From NCBI GenBank assembly GCA_022829145.1, contig CM040763.1, positions 112,842-176,841 of the forward strand: a stretch of DNA of 64,000 nt, given 5' to 3'. Both the position numbers and the translations under genes were made by a program. The DNA is from Albula goreensis. Lineage: Eukaryota; Chordata; Actinopteri; Albuliformes; Albulidae. Within the stretch, counting starts at the first letter, position 1. Every line of letters starts with the position of its first letter. Below the pieces are notes generated by a model. That model searched no databases. It was not told where the DNA came from and worked only from the letters and a program-made list of their open reading frames with translations. Shown one piece after another: positions 50,001-52,622 of this stretch.

Positions 50001-50740
50001 TGGGTGCATTTGTATGCACGTATGCGCACGCAAACCTGATCAATCTCCCATCCCAGAACAAACAACCTGGCCTTGGCTTTCCTGCTATTTATCTCTCTCT
50101 CTCCTTCCCTCCCTCCCTCCCTCCCTCCCTCCCTCCCTCTCTCTCTCCTTCCCTCCCTCCCTCCAGGGATGGGCAGAAAAGATGATCCTAGCCTGATGCA
50201 GGAGTGGTTCCGGCTGGTCCAGGAGAAGAATGCCCTGGTGCGCTATGAGTCAGAGCTGATGATATTGTGAGTGTGTTAGGTACTCCCACTTTTAGCACTG
50301 GGTTATTTCTTTACATCACGAGGGTGTGATGAGATTGTGCTGGAAAAGCGTGCTGCCCCTGTTTATGTTTGCTTTTTCTCTCTGCTGTCTCAGTGCACAG
50401 GAGCTGGAGCTGGAGGACCGGCAGAGCCGTCTGCAGCAGGACCTGAGAGAGCGCATGGCTGTGGATGGTTATTATTAATATGTTTATTTTATATTATTTT
50501 ATATATATAGACTCCACCCCTCTTCCTGACTCTGCCCTCTGACTCCACCTCTCAGACCACCTGAAGTCAGAGGCAGAGCTGGCAGAGGAGAAGCAGATCC
50601 TGGGAGAGATGCTGGAGGTAGTGGAGCAGCGCGACTCCCTGGTGGCTCTGCTGGAGGAGCAGCGGCTGCGAGAGAGGGAGGAGGATCGAGACCTGGAGTC
50701 TGTCATGCTGTCCAAAGGCTACAGCTTCAACTGGGCCTAA
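15705..50740 (+). CDS. mical3: MICAL3 orthologue, whole coding span (about 38 exons, one in-frame stop)
   Basis: MICAL proteins are cytosolic flavin monooxygenases that oxidise F-actin methionines and disassemble filaments; MICAL3 also binds Rab8-class GTPases through its C-terminal bMERB domain and acts in exocytosis. Exons in order: 94-codon N-terminal exon, FAD fold with GAGPCG and GADGRR motifs (exons 2-10), CH domain (11-12), linker (13-18), LIM (19-20), acidic linker (21-28), giant proline-rich exon (29), bMERB (34-38). Splice phases agree throughout. The core model encodes about 2,100 codons; with three candidate cassette exons about 2,170, somewhat longer than human MICAL3 (about 2,000). 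The choice of MICAL3 over MICAL1 or MICAL2 rests on the [13 protein letters not shown] and [10 protein letters not shown] segments and the C-terminal [10 protein letters not shown]. The frame is open except for TAA at 20067. Paralogue (a or b) is undetermined. Confidence 0.93.
16609..16816 (+). CDS. mical3: mical3 exon 2 (FAD-binding Rossmann motif)
   Basis: Starts [17 protein letters not shown], the GxGxxG dinucleotide-binding loop, followed by [17 protein letters not shown]. Acceptor GCGCAG, donor ATCA|GTAAGT, phase 0 to 1. It contacts the FAD pyrophosphate in known MICAL structures. Confidence 0.95.
17185..17301 (+). CDS. mical3: mical3 exon 3 (monooxygenase domain)
   Basis: Encodes [18 protein letters not shown] and [15 protein letters not shown], matching the MICAL FAD domain. 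Phase 1 to 1. The acceptor is preceded by a CT-rich tract; the donor is A|GTAAGG. Confidence 0.94.
17515..18045. repeat. minisatellite, 26-bp unit, ~20 copies (intron 3)
   Basis: Core GCAGTGACTCTGTGTGATTA. Reaches to the acceptor of exon 4. Confidence 0.93.
18052..18153 (+). CDS. mical3: mical3 exon 4 (GADG motif of the FAD domain)
   Basis: Encodes [19 protein letters not shown] then [14 protein letters not shown], the second FAD-contacting motif of flavin monooxygenases. Phase 1 to 1. A 26-bp minisatellite runs to within about 10 bases of the acceptor. Confidence 0.94.
18596..18751 (+). CDS. mical3: mical3 exon 5 (monooxygenase domain)
   Basis: Encodes [36 protein letters not shown] and [10 protein letters not shown], nearly invariant in MICALs. 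Phase 1 to 1, acceptor TCCAG, donor G|GTATGT. Confidence 0.95.
19617..19994. repeat. minisatellite, 37-bp unit, 10 copies (intron 5)
   Basis: Core AAACTGCAGTGGAGATATGA then TCACACAGTGAGTGAAT. The last copy ends 8 bp before exon 6, leaving almost no pyrimidine tract. Confidence 0.95.
20002..20102 (+). CDS. mical3: mical3 exon 6, interrupted by in-frame TAA
   Basis: Reads [20 protein letters not shown], then K, a stop (20067-20069) and [16 protein letters not shown] family members have a second lysine at this position. The flanks are otherwise fully conserved, and both splice sites are intact (CTCAG acceptor, CAG|GTGAGT donor; phase 1 to 0). The stop would be codon 311 of the predicted protein. 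A single A-to-T change of AAA would explain it. Read as one exon of the gene carrying a nonsense change or an error, not as a separate pseudogene. Confidence 0.9.
20067..20069 (+). other. mical3: in-frame TAA in the monooxygenase domain
   Basis: The codon lies between AAG (Lys) and CAG (Gln) in the frame set by exon 5 and continued by exon 7. The same change creates a GTAA donor-like tetranucleotide at 20066-20069. Using it would end exon 6 at 20065 in phase 2 and shift the frame into exon 7. Skipping the 101-nt exon also shifts the frame. No splicing route I can see rescues the full-length enzyme. Confidence 0.9.
20143..20682. repeat. minisatellite of 3' splice-site-like units (intron 6)
   Basis: Mixed 35-39-bp units: CTACAGGGACTCTGCTGACC, then a pyrimidine run ending TTGCAG or CCTGCAG. 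About fifteen acceptor-like pyrimidine-AG motifs precede the true acceptor of exon 7. Confidence 0.92.
20683..20940 (+). CDS. mical3: mical3 exon 7 (monooxygenase domain)
   Basis: 86 codons, phase 0 to 0: [49 protein letters not shown] and LVGDSLLE. The closing GDS-type motif is typical of flavin hydroxylases. The acceptor is the last of a tandem array of acceptor-like motifs. Confidence 0.96.
21662..21777 (+). CDS. mical3: mical3 exon 8 (monooxygenase domain)
   Basis: Encodes [20 protein letters not shown] and SPLEVLAE, the conserved active-site-proximal helix of MICALs. Phase 0 to 2, acceptor TTTAG, donor GAAAG|GTGGGA. Confidence 0.95.
22270..22740 (+). mobile_element. non-LTR retrotransposon (LINE) 3' ORF relic
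   Basis: Inside intron 8. Frames broken by indels read [10 protein letters not shown] then [20 protein letters not shown] and [18 protein letters not shown], the typical C-terminal end of LINE reverse-transcriptase ORFs (HLEYCVQ...W; FFxxRVxNxWNxLP). Same strand as the gene. Several stops, so long dead. Confidence 0.7.
22846..22972 (+). CDS. mical3: mical3 exon 9 (end of monooxygenase domain)
   Basis: Encodes [20 protein letters not shown], then [13 protein letters not shown]. Phase 2 to 0. Acceptor GACAG, donor CAG|GTCTGT. A LINE relic occupies the intron just before it. Confidence 0.95.
23140..23233 (+). CDS. mical3: mical3 exon 10 (FAD-CH linker)
   Basis: Reads [19 protein letters not shown], then STPKLKRN. 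Phase 0 to 1. The position and TPKL motif match MICAL3, but the middle (ECKDSRVHF) is more divergent than neighbouring exons. Confidence 0.88.
24010..24157 (+). CDS. mical3: mical3 exon 11 (calponin-homology domain, first half)
   Basis: [19 protein letters not shown], then [19 protein letters not shown], a classic CH-domain core. Phase 1 to 2. CH domains in MICALs are of the CH2 type and contribute little direct actin binding. Donor AT|GTGAGT. Confidence 0.95.
24410..24606 (+). CDS. mical3: mical3 exon 12 (calponin-homology domain, second half)
   Basis: [33 protein letters not shown] and [20 protein letters not shown] complete the CH domain. Phase 2 to 1. It is followed by an intron of only 80 bp. 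Confidence 0.95.
24687..24799 (+). CDS. mical3: mical3 exon 13 (post-CH linker), GC splice donor
   Basis: [20 protein letters not shown] then [18 protein letters not shown]. Phase 1 to 0. The only donor that gives the expected PK-DKKE junction with exon 14 is AAG|GCAAGG, a GC-AG intron. The basic SRKR motif at the end continues into KKE in exon 14. Confidence 0.9.
25150..26150. mobile_element. probable non-autonomous transposon insertion in intron 13
   Basis: A CpG-richer block unlike the surrounding intron (25250-25760) with AGCTAGCAACTTAGCTAGC and GTCGAACGTGCCCGCGGC, ending near an inverted pair TTGGCTCCTAAA (26113-26124) and TTTAGGAGCCAA (26134-26145). Ends not defined. Confidence 0.3.
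26227..26298 (+). CDS. mical3: mical3 exon 14 (basic linker)
   Basis: 24 codons, phase 0 to 0: [20 protein letters not shown]. Together with the end of exon 13 it forms a bipartite basic cluster resembling a nuclear-localisation signal, as described for related MICALs; function here is inferred. Acceptor CCACAG, donor GAG|GTCAGA. Confidence 0.88.
26440..26601 (+). CDS. mical3: mical3 exon 15 (linker)
   Basis: 54 codons, phase 0 to 0, with [20 protein letters not shown] and LTGLKRQ, well conserved in MICAL2/3. Acceptor GCTCAG, donor CAG|GTACCC. Confidence 0.92.
27123..27478. repeat. minisatellite, 39-bp unit, 9 copies (intron 15)
   Basis: Core AGCTGCTGATCCTGCAGTAA and GGATGAGCTGCTCTCACAG. 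Divisible by three, hence long artefactual frames on both strands. Confidence 0.94.
27744..27835. mobile_element. DNA-transposon fragment (GAGGTCGACC family)
   Basis: TTAGAGGTCGACCAATACTT followed by a TATTGGCCGATATT-type palindromic stretch, as in a widespread fish DNA-transposon end. A (TG)n tract follows directly. Confidence 0.4.
27835..27895. repeat. (TG)n microsatellite with CG interruptions
   Basis: GT dinucleotides with scattered GC steps. Confidence 0.9.
28398..28499 (+). CDS. mical3: mical3 exon 16, candidate cassette exon
   Basis: 34 codons, phase 0 to 0, proline-rich: [20 protein letters not shown] and TWRQ. Donor CAG|GTAAAC is good; the acceptor ATCACAG has a weak pyrimidine tract. 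I have no firm family match, so it is supported by open frame, phase and splice sites only. Confidence 0.5.
29130..29360. repeat. minisatellite, 36-bp unit, 6 copies (intron 16)
   Basis: Core GGAAGAGGGCTGAGCGCACC then AACCAATCACAT. Each unit contains a CCAAT motif. Confidence 0.92.
29527..30293. repeat. 770-bp (CCCT)n/(CT)n polypyrimidine tract (intron 16)
   Basis: Almost pure C/T on the plus strand, ending at the exon 17 acceptor. Gives serine/proline/leucine frames one way and arginine/glutamate/glycine frames the other; not coding. Confidence 0.96.
30297..30380 (+). CDS. mical3: mical3 exon 17 (linker)
   Basis: 28 codons, phase 0 to 0: [20 protein letters not shown] then TLPSRGEQ. Preceded by about 770 bp of nearly pure pyrimidine ending TCTCAG; donor CAG|GTAGGA. 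Skippable without frame change. Confidence 0.72.
30409..30850. repeat. minisatellite, 52-bp unit, ~8 copies (intron 17)
   Basis: Core CACCCACCCCAGTGCATTCC then AGCTTTTATCTCTTAG. Copies nearly identical, starting 28 bp after exon 17. Each carries an acceptor-like TTTTATCTCTTAG. Confidence 0.95.
31552..31659 (+). CDS. mical3: mical3 exon 18 (linker)
   Basis: 36 codons, phase 0 to 0, with [17 protein letters not shown] and KPLLDKREV, which I recognise as a MICAL3 segment just before the LIM domain. Acceptor GGTAG, donor GTG|GTAAGA. Confidence 0.86.
31681..31935. repeat. minisatellite, ~45-bp unit, 5-6 copies (intron 18)
   Basis: Core CAGTCTGAAACACTATGTTT and GTGTAGGGCAGGCATG. Confidence 0.9.
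31987..32300. repeat. GTGTGAGAGAG / TTTTCTCAG repeat before exon 19
   Basis: TG/AG-rich tract that becomes a ~25-bp repeat with GAGAGAGAGTTTTCTCAGTG. Six or so TTTCTCAG acceptor-like motifs precede the exon 19 acceptor. Confidence 0.9.
32316..32502 (+). CDS. mical3: mical3 exon 19 (LIM domain, first part)
   Basis: [20 protein letters not shown], then [20 protein letters not shown] and [19 protein letters not shown]. It holds the first zinc site (CxxC...HxxC) and the start of the second (CxxC). Phase 0 to 1. LIM zinc fingers mediate protein binding. Confidence 0.96.
32848..32942 (+). CDS. mical3: mical3 exon 20 (LIM domain, end)
   Basis: [20 protein letters not shown] completes the second LIM zinc site (C...HxxC), then [12 protein letters not shown]. 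Phase 1 to 0, acceptor TTGTAG, donor CAG|GTACCC. All LIM ligands are present. Confidence 0.95.
33295..33420. mobile_element. hAT-type DNA transposon end
   Basis: AGGGGTGTAACGGTAAGTG then CGTCCTGAACCGTCACTGTA and GGCCGTTACGGTTTGG. The GGGGTGTAACGGTA start is typical of a common vertebrate hAT terminal repeat. The element's far end was not located. Confidence 0.5.
33746..33833 (+). CDS. mical3: mical3 exon 21 (linker)
   Basis: [20 protein letters not shown] then ASLTERRPS, phase 0 to 1. Acceptor CTCCAG after a pyrimidine tract, donor G|GTACTC. Phase matches both neighbours; sequence conservation is modest. Confidence 0.78.
35820..36345. repeat. minisatellite, 24-bp unit, ~21 copies (intron 21)
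   Basis: Core GGAGGGTTGAGTGGTTGGTG; shortened variants read GGGTTAGGGTCAGTGCTG. Confidence 0.94.
36429..36639 (+). CDS. mical3: mical3 exon 22 (acidic linker)
   Basis: [20 protein letters not shown] and [20 protein letters not shown], then [15 protein letters not shown]. The [17 protein letters not shown] stretch is a conserved MICAL segment just after the LIM domain. Phase 1 to 2. A 24-bp minisatellite fills the intron just upstream and a 44-bp array follows directly. Confidence 0.93.
36684..37228. repeat. minisatellite, 44-bp unit, ~12 copies (intron 22)
   Basis: Core AGCCTGGGGTTAAAGCAGTC then AACCATAAGGAGTCAC; very homogeneous. Confidence 0.95.
37461..37654 (+). CDS. mical3: mical3 exon 23 (glutamate-rich linker)
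   Basis: [20 protein letters not shown], then [18 protein letters not shown] and another run of E/S-rich residues ending DEEESSD. The PSDLGGV...WK.AV motif is a MICAL3 signature between two acidic tracts. Phase 2 to 1. Confidence 0.92.
37906..37965 (+). CDS. mical3: mical3 exon 24, small phase-1 exon
   Basis: 20 codons, phase 1 to 1: [19 protein letters not shown]. Acceptor CTGGTAG, donor G|GTACAG. The acceptor tract (TCTCCCCCTGCTGG) is reasonable. Symmetric phase makes it a possible cassette. Confidence 0.6.
38391..38435 (+). CDS. mical3: mical3 exon 25, candidate micro-exon
   Basis: 15 codons, phase 1 to 1: [15 protein letters not shown]. Acceptor ATGCAG, donor G|GTAGCC. The charged amphipathic sequence suits this acidic linker. 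Supported by phase and splice sites rather than a firm family match. Confidence 0.5.
39190..39345. repeat. 50-bp repeat, 3 copies, overlapping exon 26 acceptor
   Basis: Units with CACTTACACGCTGATTGG and TATCCTAGA. TAG at 39237-39239, 39287-39289 and 39337-39339; the last is the acceptor. Confidence 0.93.
39340..39414 (+). CDS. mical3: mical3 exon 26 (acidic linker)
   Basis: 25 codons, phase 1 to 1: [20 protein letters not shown] then TELDE, resembling the EDGDPGD..AELDD part of MICAL3. The acceptor TCCTAG is the last of three identical copies spaced 50 bp apart. Confidence 0.8.
39514..39585 (+). CDS. mical3: mical3 exon 27 (linker)
   Basis: 24 codons, phase 1 to 1: [20 protein letters not shown] then TQRP. 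Acceptor CATTGCAG, donor G|GTAGTG. Confidence 0.7.
39607..39690. repeat. two copies of the 50-bp unit found at 51985
   Basis: CAGTAACTATTTTACACTCT and GCAGGAGAGCCAGTGACTAT match the array at 51985-52622, 12 kb away. Confidence 0.75.
39886..39956 (+). CDS. mical3: mical3 exon 28 (linker)
   Basis: Phase 1 to 0: [20 protein letters not shown] then DVHQ. Acceptor TTTTCAG after a T-rich tract, donor CAG|GTAGAG. Phase links exon 27 to the giant exon 29. Confidence 0.75.
40160..42170 (+). CDS. mical3: mical3 exon 29, giant proline-rich exon with three coding repeats
   Basis: A single 2,011-nt open exon (670 codons, phase 0 to 1). Order: [13 protein letters not shown]; a proline-rich 18-residue repeat; [40 protein letters not shown]; an 11-residue repeat with PEPTALP or ELSPLP cores; [20 protein letters not shown] and [12 protein letters not shown]; an 8-residue repeat [47 protein letters not shown]. 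The non-repeat blocks match MICAL3 strongly; the repeats are lineage-specific expansions of this disordered linker. In MICAL3 the linker precedes the Rab-binding bMERB domain. Donor G|GTGAGA. Confidence 0.95.
40436..40779 (+). repeat. mical3: coding minisatellite, 54 bp, 6 copies plus partial (exon 29)
   Basis: Encodes 18-residue units [18 protein letters not shown]. Exact 54-bp periodicity from 40436; variants are P/S at one site and M/T at another. Confidence 0.95.
41141..41449 (+). repeat. mical3: coding minisatellite, 33 bp, ~9 copies (exon 29)
   Basis: Encodes 11-residue units, [11 protein letters not shown] in the first half and [11 protein letters not shown] in the second. Confidence 0.93.
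41801..41911 (+). repeat. mical3: coding minisatellite, 24 bp, 4 copies plus partial (exon 29)
   Basis: Encodes SAEGSGGR; very CpG- and GC-rich, copies nearly identical. Confidence 0.93.
42351..42520 (+). mobile_element. tRNA-derived SINE
   Basis: Intron 29. A-box-like TGGCTTAGGGGTAAAA near 42358 and B-box-like GGTGTTCAAATCCCAGC near 42408, then a non-tRNA body ending GGGAATGGTAGGGGTGT. A related body is at 12370-12480. Confidence 0.6.
42738..42832 (+). CDS. mical3: mical3 exon 30 ([12 protein letters not shown] exon)
   Basis: [20 protein letters not shown] then [11 protein letters not shown], phase 1 to 0. [10 protein letters not shown] has the form of a basophilic-kinase phosphosite and is conserved in MICAL2/3. 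Acceptor CTGCAG, donor GAT|GTAAGT. Confidence 0.93.
43185..43259 (+). CDS. mical3: mical3 exon 31, candidate cassette exon
   Basis: 25 codons, phase 0 to 0: [20 protein letters not shown] then EEEVE. Acceptor TTCTAG, donor GAG|GTATTG. It fits between exons 30 and 34 without breaking the frame. Confidence 0.45.
43446..43604 (+). CDS. candidate alternative 3' exon or cassette in intron 30
   Basis: A strong acceptor (TTGTTTTCCAG) opens a phase-0 frame of 52 codons: [20 protein letters not shown], then [18 protein letters not shown], ending at TAA. No clear donor (only ATC|GTGTGA) and no nearby AATAAA. It could be an alternative terminal exon giving a form without the bMERB domain, or chance. 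A 41-bp minisatellite begins about 35 bp after the stop. Confidence 0.3.
   Translation, partial: EETQKPCPLSSLSEELRALGMNSLSYHSKQEFYRVGYRVNRAQFCCRTCSCI
43640..44515. repeat. minisatellite, 41-bp unit, ~21 copies
   Basis: Core CCCCACTCTGCTACATACTG then CTTCACAGGAGTGTCATAAAG. Confidence 0.95.
45388..45438 (+). CDS. mical3: mical3 exon 32, candidate micro-exon
   Basis: 17 codons, phase 0 to 0: [17 protein letters not shown]. Very strong pyrimidine tract and CCCAAG acceptor, donor AAG|GTAGAG. CpG-rich and codon-like compared with the surrounding intron. Skippable. Confidence 0.6.
45507..45775. repeat. minisatellite, 37-bp unit, 7 copies
   Basis: Core CCACCTGTCTGCTGGAGTCT then ACCTGTCTCACTCCATG. 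Starts about 70 bp after candidate exon 32. Confidence 0.93.
46450..47155. repeat. minisatellite, ~69-bp unit, ~9 copies
   Basis: Core GTGTTGAGTTAGCTGTTAGC then TTATAGGAAACCCCCTCAC; the 5' copies contain deletions. Confidence 0.93.
47276..47347 (+). CDS. mical3: mical3 exon 33, candidate polybasic cassette exon
   Basis: 24 codons, phase 0 to 0: [20 protein letters not shown] then CPTE. Acceptor CTCATAG, donor GAG|GTGATT. The KKAVRKKKR cluster could act in nuclear targeting or lipid binding if included; that is inference. Confidence 0.5.
47414..47521 (+). CDS. mical3: mical3 exon 34 (bMERB domain, start)
   Basis: 36 codons, phase 0 to 0: [20 protein letters not shown] then [14 protein letters not shown], the first helix of the bMERB (formerly DUF3585) domain, which binds Rab8-family GTPases. 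Donor CAG|GTAAGT. A second GTAAGTGACCAATGGGA stretch is repeated at 47522 and 47563. Confidence 0.95.
47690..48035. repeat. minisatellite, ~75-bp unit, ~4 copies (intron 34)
   Basis: Core GTGTTTAGTTTGTGATTAGT then TTTGTTTATGAGTAGCGTG. Ends about 25 bp before exon 35. Confidence 0.92.
48061..48154 (+). CDS. mical3: mical3 exon 35 (bMERB)
   Basis: [20 protein letters not shown] then [11 protein letters not shown], phase 0 to 1. Coiled-coil heptads of the bMERB domain. Acceptor CTCCTCAG, donor G|GTACCC. Confidence 0.95.
48345..49155. repeat. minisatellite, ~34-bp unit, ~22 copies (intron 35)
   Basis: Core GTGTAGAGGTCTGTGTACTG then ATACGGTCTGTAG, with many truncated units. Confidence 0.93.
50167..50266 (+). 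CDS. mical3: mical3 exon 36 (bMERB)
   Basis: [20 protein letters not shown] then [13 protein letters not shown], phase 1 to 2. A run of CCCT repeats serves as pyrimidine tract up to CTCCAG. Confidence 0.95.
50394..50467 (+). CDS. mical3: mical3 exon 37 (bMERB), weak donor
   Basis: [20 protein letters not shown] then MAVD, phase 2 to 1. The donor needed to join exon 38 is GATG|GTTATT, which departs from consensus at +3 and +5; the intron is only 88 bp. A short intron may favour recognition by intron definition. Confidence 0.9.
50556..50740 (+). CDS. mical3: mical3 exon 38 (bMERB C-terminus and stop)
   Basis: [40 protein letters not shown] and [20 protein letters not shown], then TAA. It ends exactly where MICAL3 proteins do. 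The last codons lie inside the first unit of a 45-bp tandem repeat. Confidence 0.96.
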
Positions 50741-50905
50741 GCCTGCCCCGTCTATGACATCACTTCCCCTTCCAACTGGGCCTGAGCCTGCCCCATCTAT
50801 GACATCACTTCCCCTTCCAACTGGGCCTGCGCCTGCCCCATCTATGACATCACTTCCCCTTCCAACTGGGCCTGAGCCTGCCCCATCTATGACATCACTT
50901 CCCCT
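50729..50905 (+). repeat. mical3: 45-bp repeat spanning the stop codon, 4 copies
   Basis: Unit starts AACTGGGCCTGAGCCTGCCC and ends ATGACATCACTTCCCCTTCC. The first copy contains the real N-W-A-stop (TAA); later copies have TGA at the same place. Confidence 0.94.
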
Positions 50906-51285
50906 TAGTGGCAACTCCCCTATGTGTGTTTATCAAAGCTCCAGCTTTCCTCCAAATTGAGTTTAAACCTCAGGAATGCTCTGCTTCACCCTGGAGAAAC
51001 TCTTCCTGCACTTTCCTTGGAGGAAAATCTTCAGTACTTTTTATATTGGTGGTTTTTGTTTCATTATCATCATATGATTTTTTACAGTTATATATTTTAT
51101 AGAAAAGGAAGGTGTGAAAGATTGCTGATGGAGGGAAAATTGTATGATTTCCATATCAAAATGGAAATGTTGAATCAGCACACCAGCAAGACCCAGTTCC
51201 ATATGAGTCTGAAGGGTTTATTTACTGACTGGTGTGGAGGTGTGTGTATGAGGCTGGTATGTATGAGGTGTGTATGTATGTAAGT

Positions 51286-51330
51286 TTGTGTGTGTGTGTT
51301 TATGTGTGGGTGTGTGTATGTGTGTGTGTA

Positions 51331-51411
<81 letters not shown>

Positions 51412-51412
51412 A
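51286..51412. repeat. (TG)n with TATG steps in the 3' UTR
   Basis: About 125 bp of GT with ATGT interruptions at the 5' side. Confidence 0.95.
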
Positions 51413-51880
51413 CAGCACTTTTTCTGATTATTAGCAGTAGATGCTGATTGCTCTTCCTCCAGACCTGTTTTTCTGAGTTTATGTTTCCCTCCTTGCATTC
51501 TGAAAGCACTATTTATACAACTTTGTTTTGTAATATAATTTTATACAGTTGGCCAGGTGGGTGTTTGCAGATGAAGAGGAGGCAGTTTGCACAGAGGAGC
51601 ATCAAACATGTACTCCAGCTCGCAGAGCATGCACCTCAGTCATGGTCTGGCTGTTCAGATACTCCTACCAATGTCACCAATGACAGGGAGTCTCTTGTAA
51701 TGTGGGAAGATGTTTAGTCCTCACCTTGAATGAGCTGATTCTTTTTGCCAGATTTTTGTTGTTATTTATTGTGTGAAGAGAAAATATGCATGAAAAAGGA
51801 CCTAATGTTTGAAATGGTTTTTTCACTGAGCTGTAATCCCTTCATTTAGGCAGTTGTATAAGGATTTTAAATGGACAAGC

Positions 51881-51886
51881 AATAAA
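51881..51886 (+). terminator. polyadenylation signal AATAAA
   Basis: First canonical AATAAA downstream of the mical3 stop codon, in A-rich unique sequence just before the next minisatellite. Confidence 0.6.
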
Positions 51887-51984
51887 GCAAGAGCAACTCT
51901 GCTCTTATTTTAAGATGTACAACATCTTAGCAAGTCTTTATCAAGGGCTTCAGTTGTATGGCTGAAACATTCACAGCATCCTAC

Positions 51985-52622
51985 AGGCCACACATAGTAC
52001 AACAGGAGAGCCAGTGACTATTTTGCACCCTACAGGCCACACACAGTACTACAGGAGAGATCCAGTGACTATTTTACACCCTGCAGGCCACACACGGTAC
52101 TGCAAGAGAGAGCCAGTGACTATTTTACACCCTACAGGCCACACACAGTGCTACAGGAGAGAGCCAGTGACTATTTTACACCCTACAGGCCACACACAGT
52201 ACTACAGGAGAGATCCAGTGACTATTTTACACCCTGACACCACACAGTGCTGCAGGAGAGAGCCAGTGACTATTTTACACCCTACAGGCCACACACAGTT
52301 TAGTGACTATTTTACACCCTACAGGCCACACACAGTGCTACAGGAGAGAGCCAGTGACTATTTTACACCCTACAGGCCACACATAGTACAACAGGAGAGC
52401 CAGTGACTATTTTACACCCTACAGGCCATACGCAGTACTGCAGGAGAGCCAGATACTATTTTACGCCCTACAGGCCACACACAGTACTACAGGAGAGAGC
52501 CAGTGACTATTTTACACCCTACAGGCCACACACAGTACTACAGGAGAGATCCAGTGACTATTTTACACCCTGCAGGCCACATGTAGTACTGCAGGAGAGC
52601 CAGTGACTATTTTACACCCTAC
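51985..52622. repeat. minisatellite, ~50-bp unit, ~13 copies
   Basis: Core CCAGTGACTATTTTACACCC then TACAGGCCACACACAGT. Starts about 100 bp after the poly(A) signal. Confidence 0.94.

Larger units (their letters stand above)
50741..51905 (+). other. mical3: mical3 3' UTR
   Basis: Follows the TAA. It begins with a 45-bp repeat, contains a (TG)n/(TATG)n tract at 51286-51412, and reaches AATAAA at 51881. Cleavage is likely within about 30 bases of that signal. Confidence 0.65.

Noticed and set aside
15705-50740. Calling the whole locus a pseudogene because of the stop in exon 6
   Set aside because: All other exons, splice sites and domain residues are intact, and introns are retained, so it is not a processed copy; one nonsense codon may be an allele or an error.
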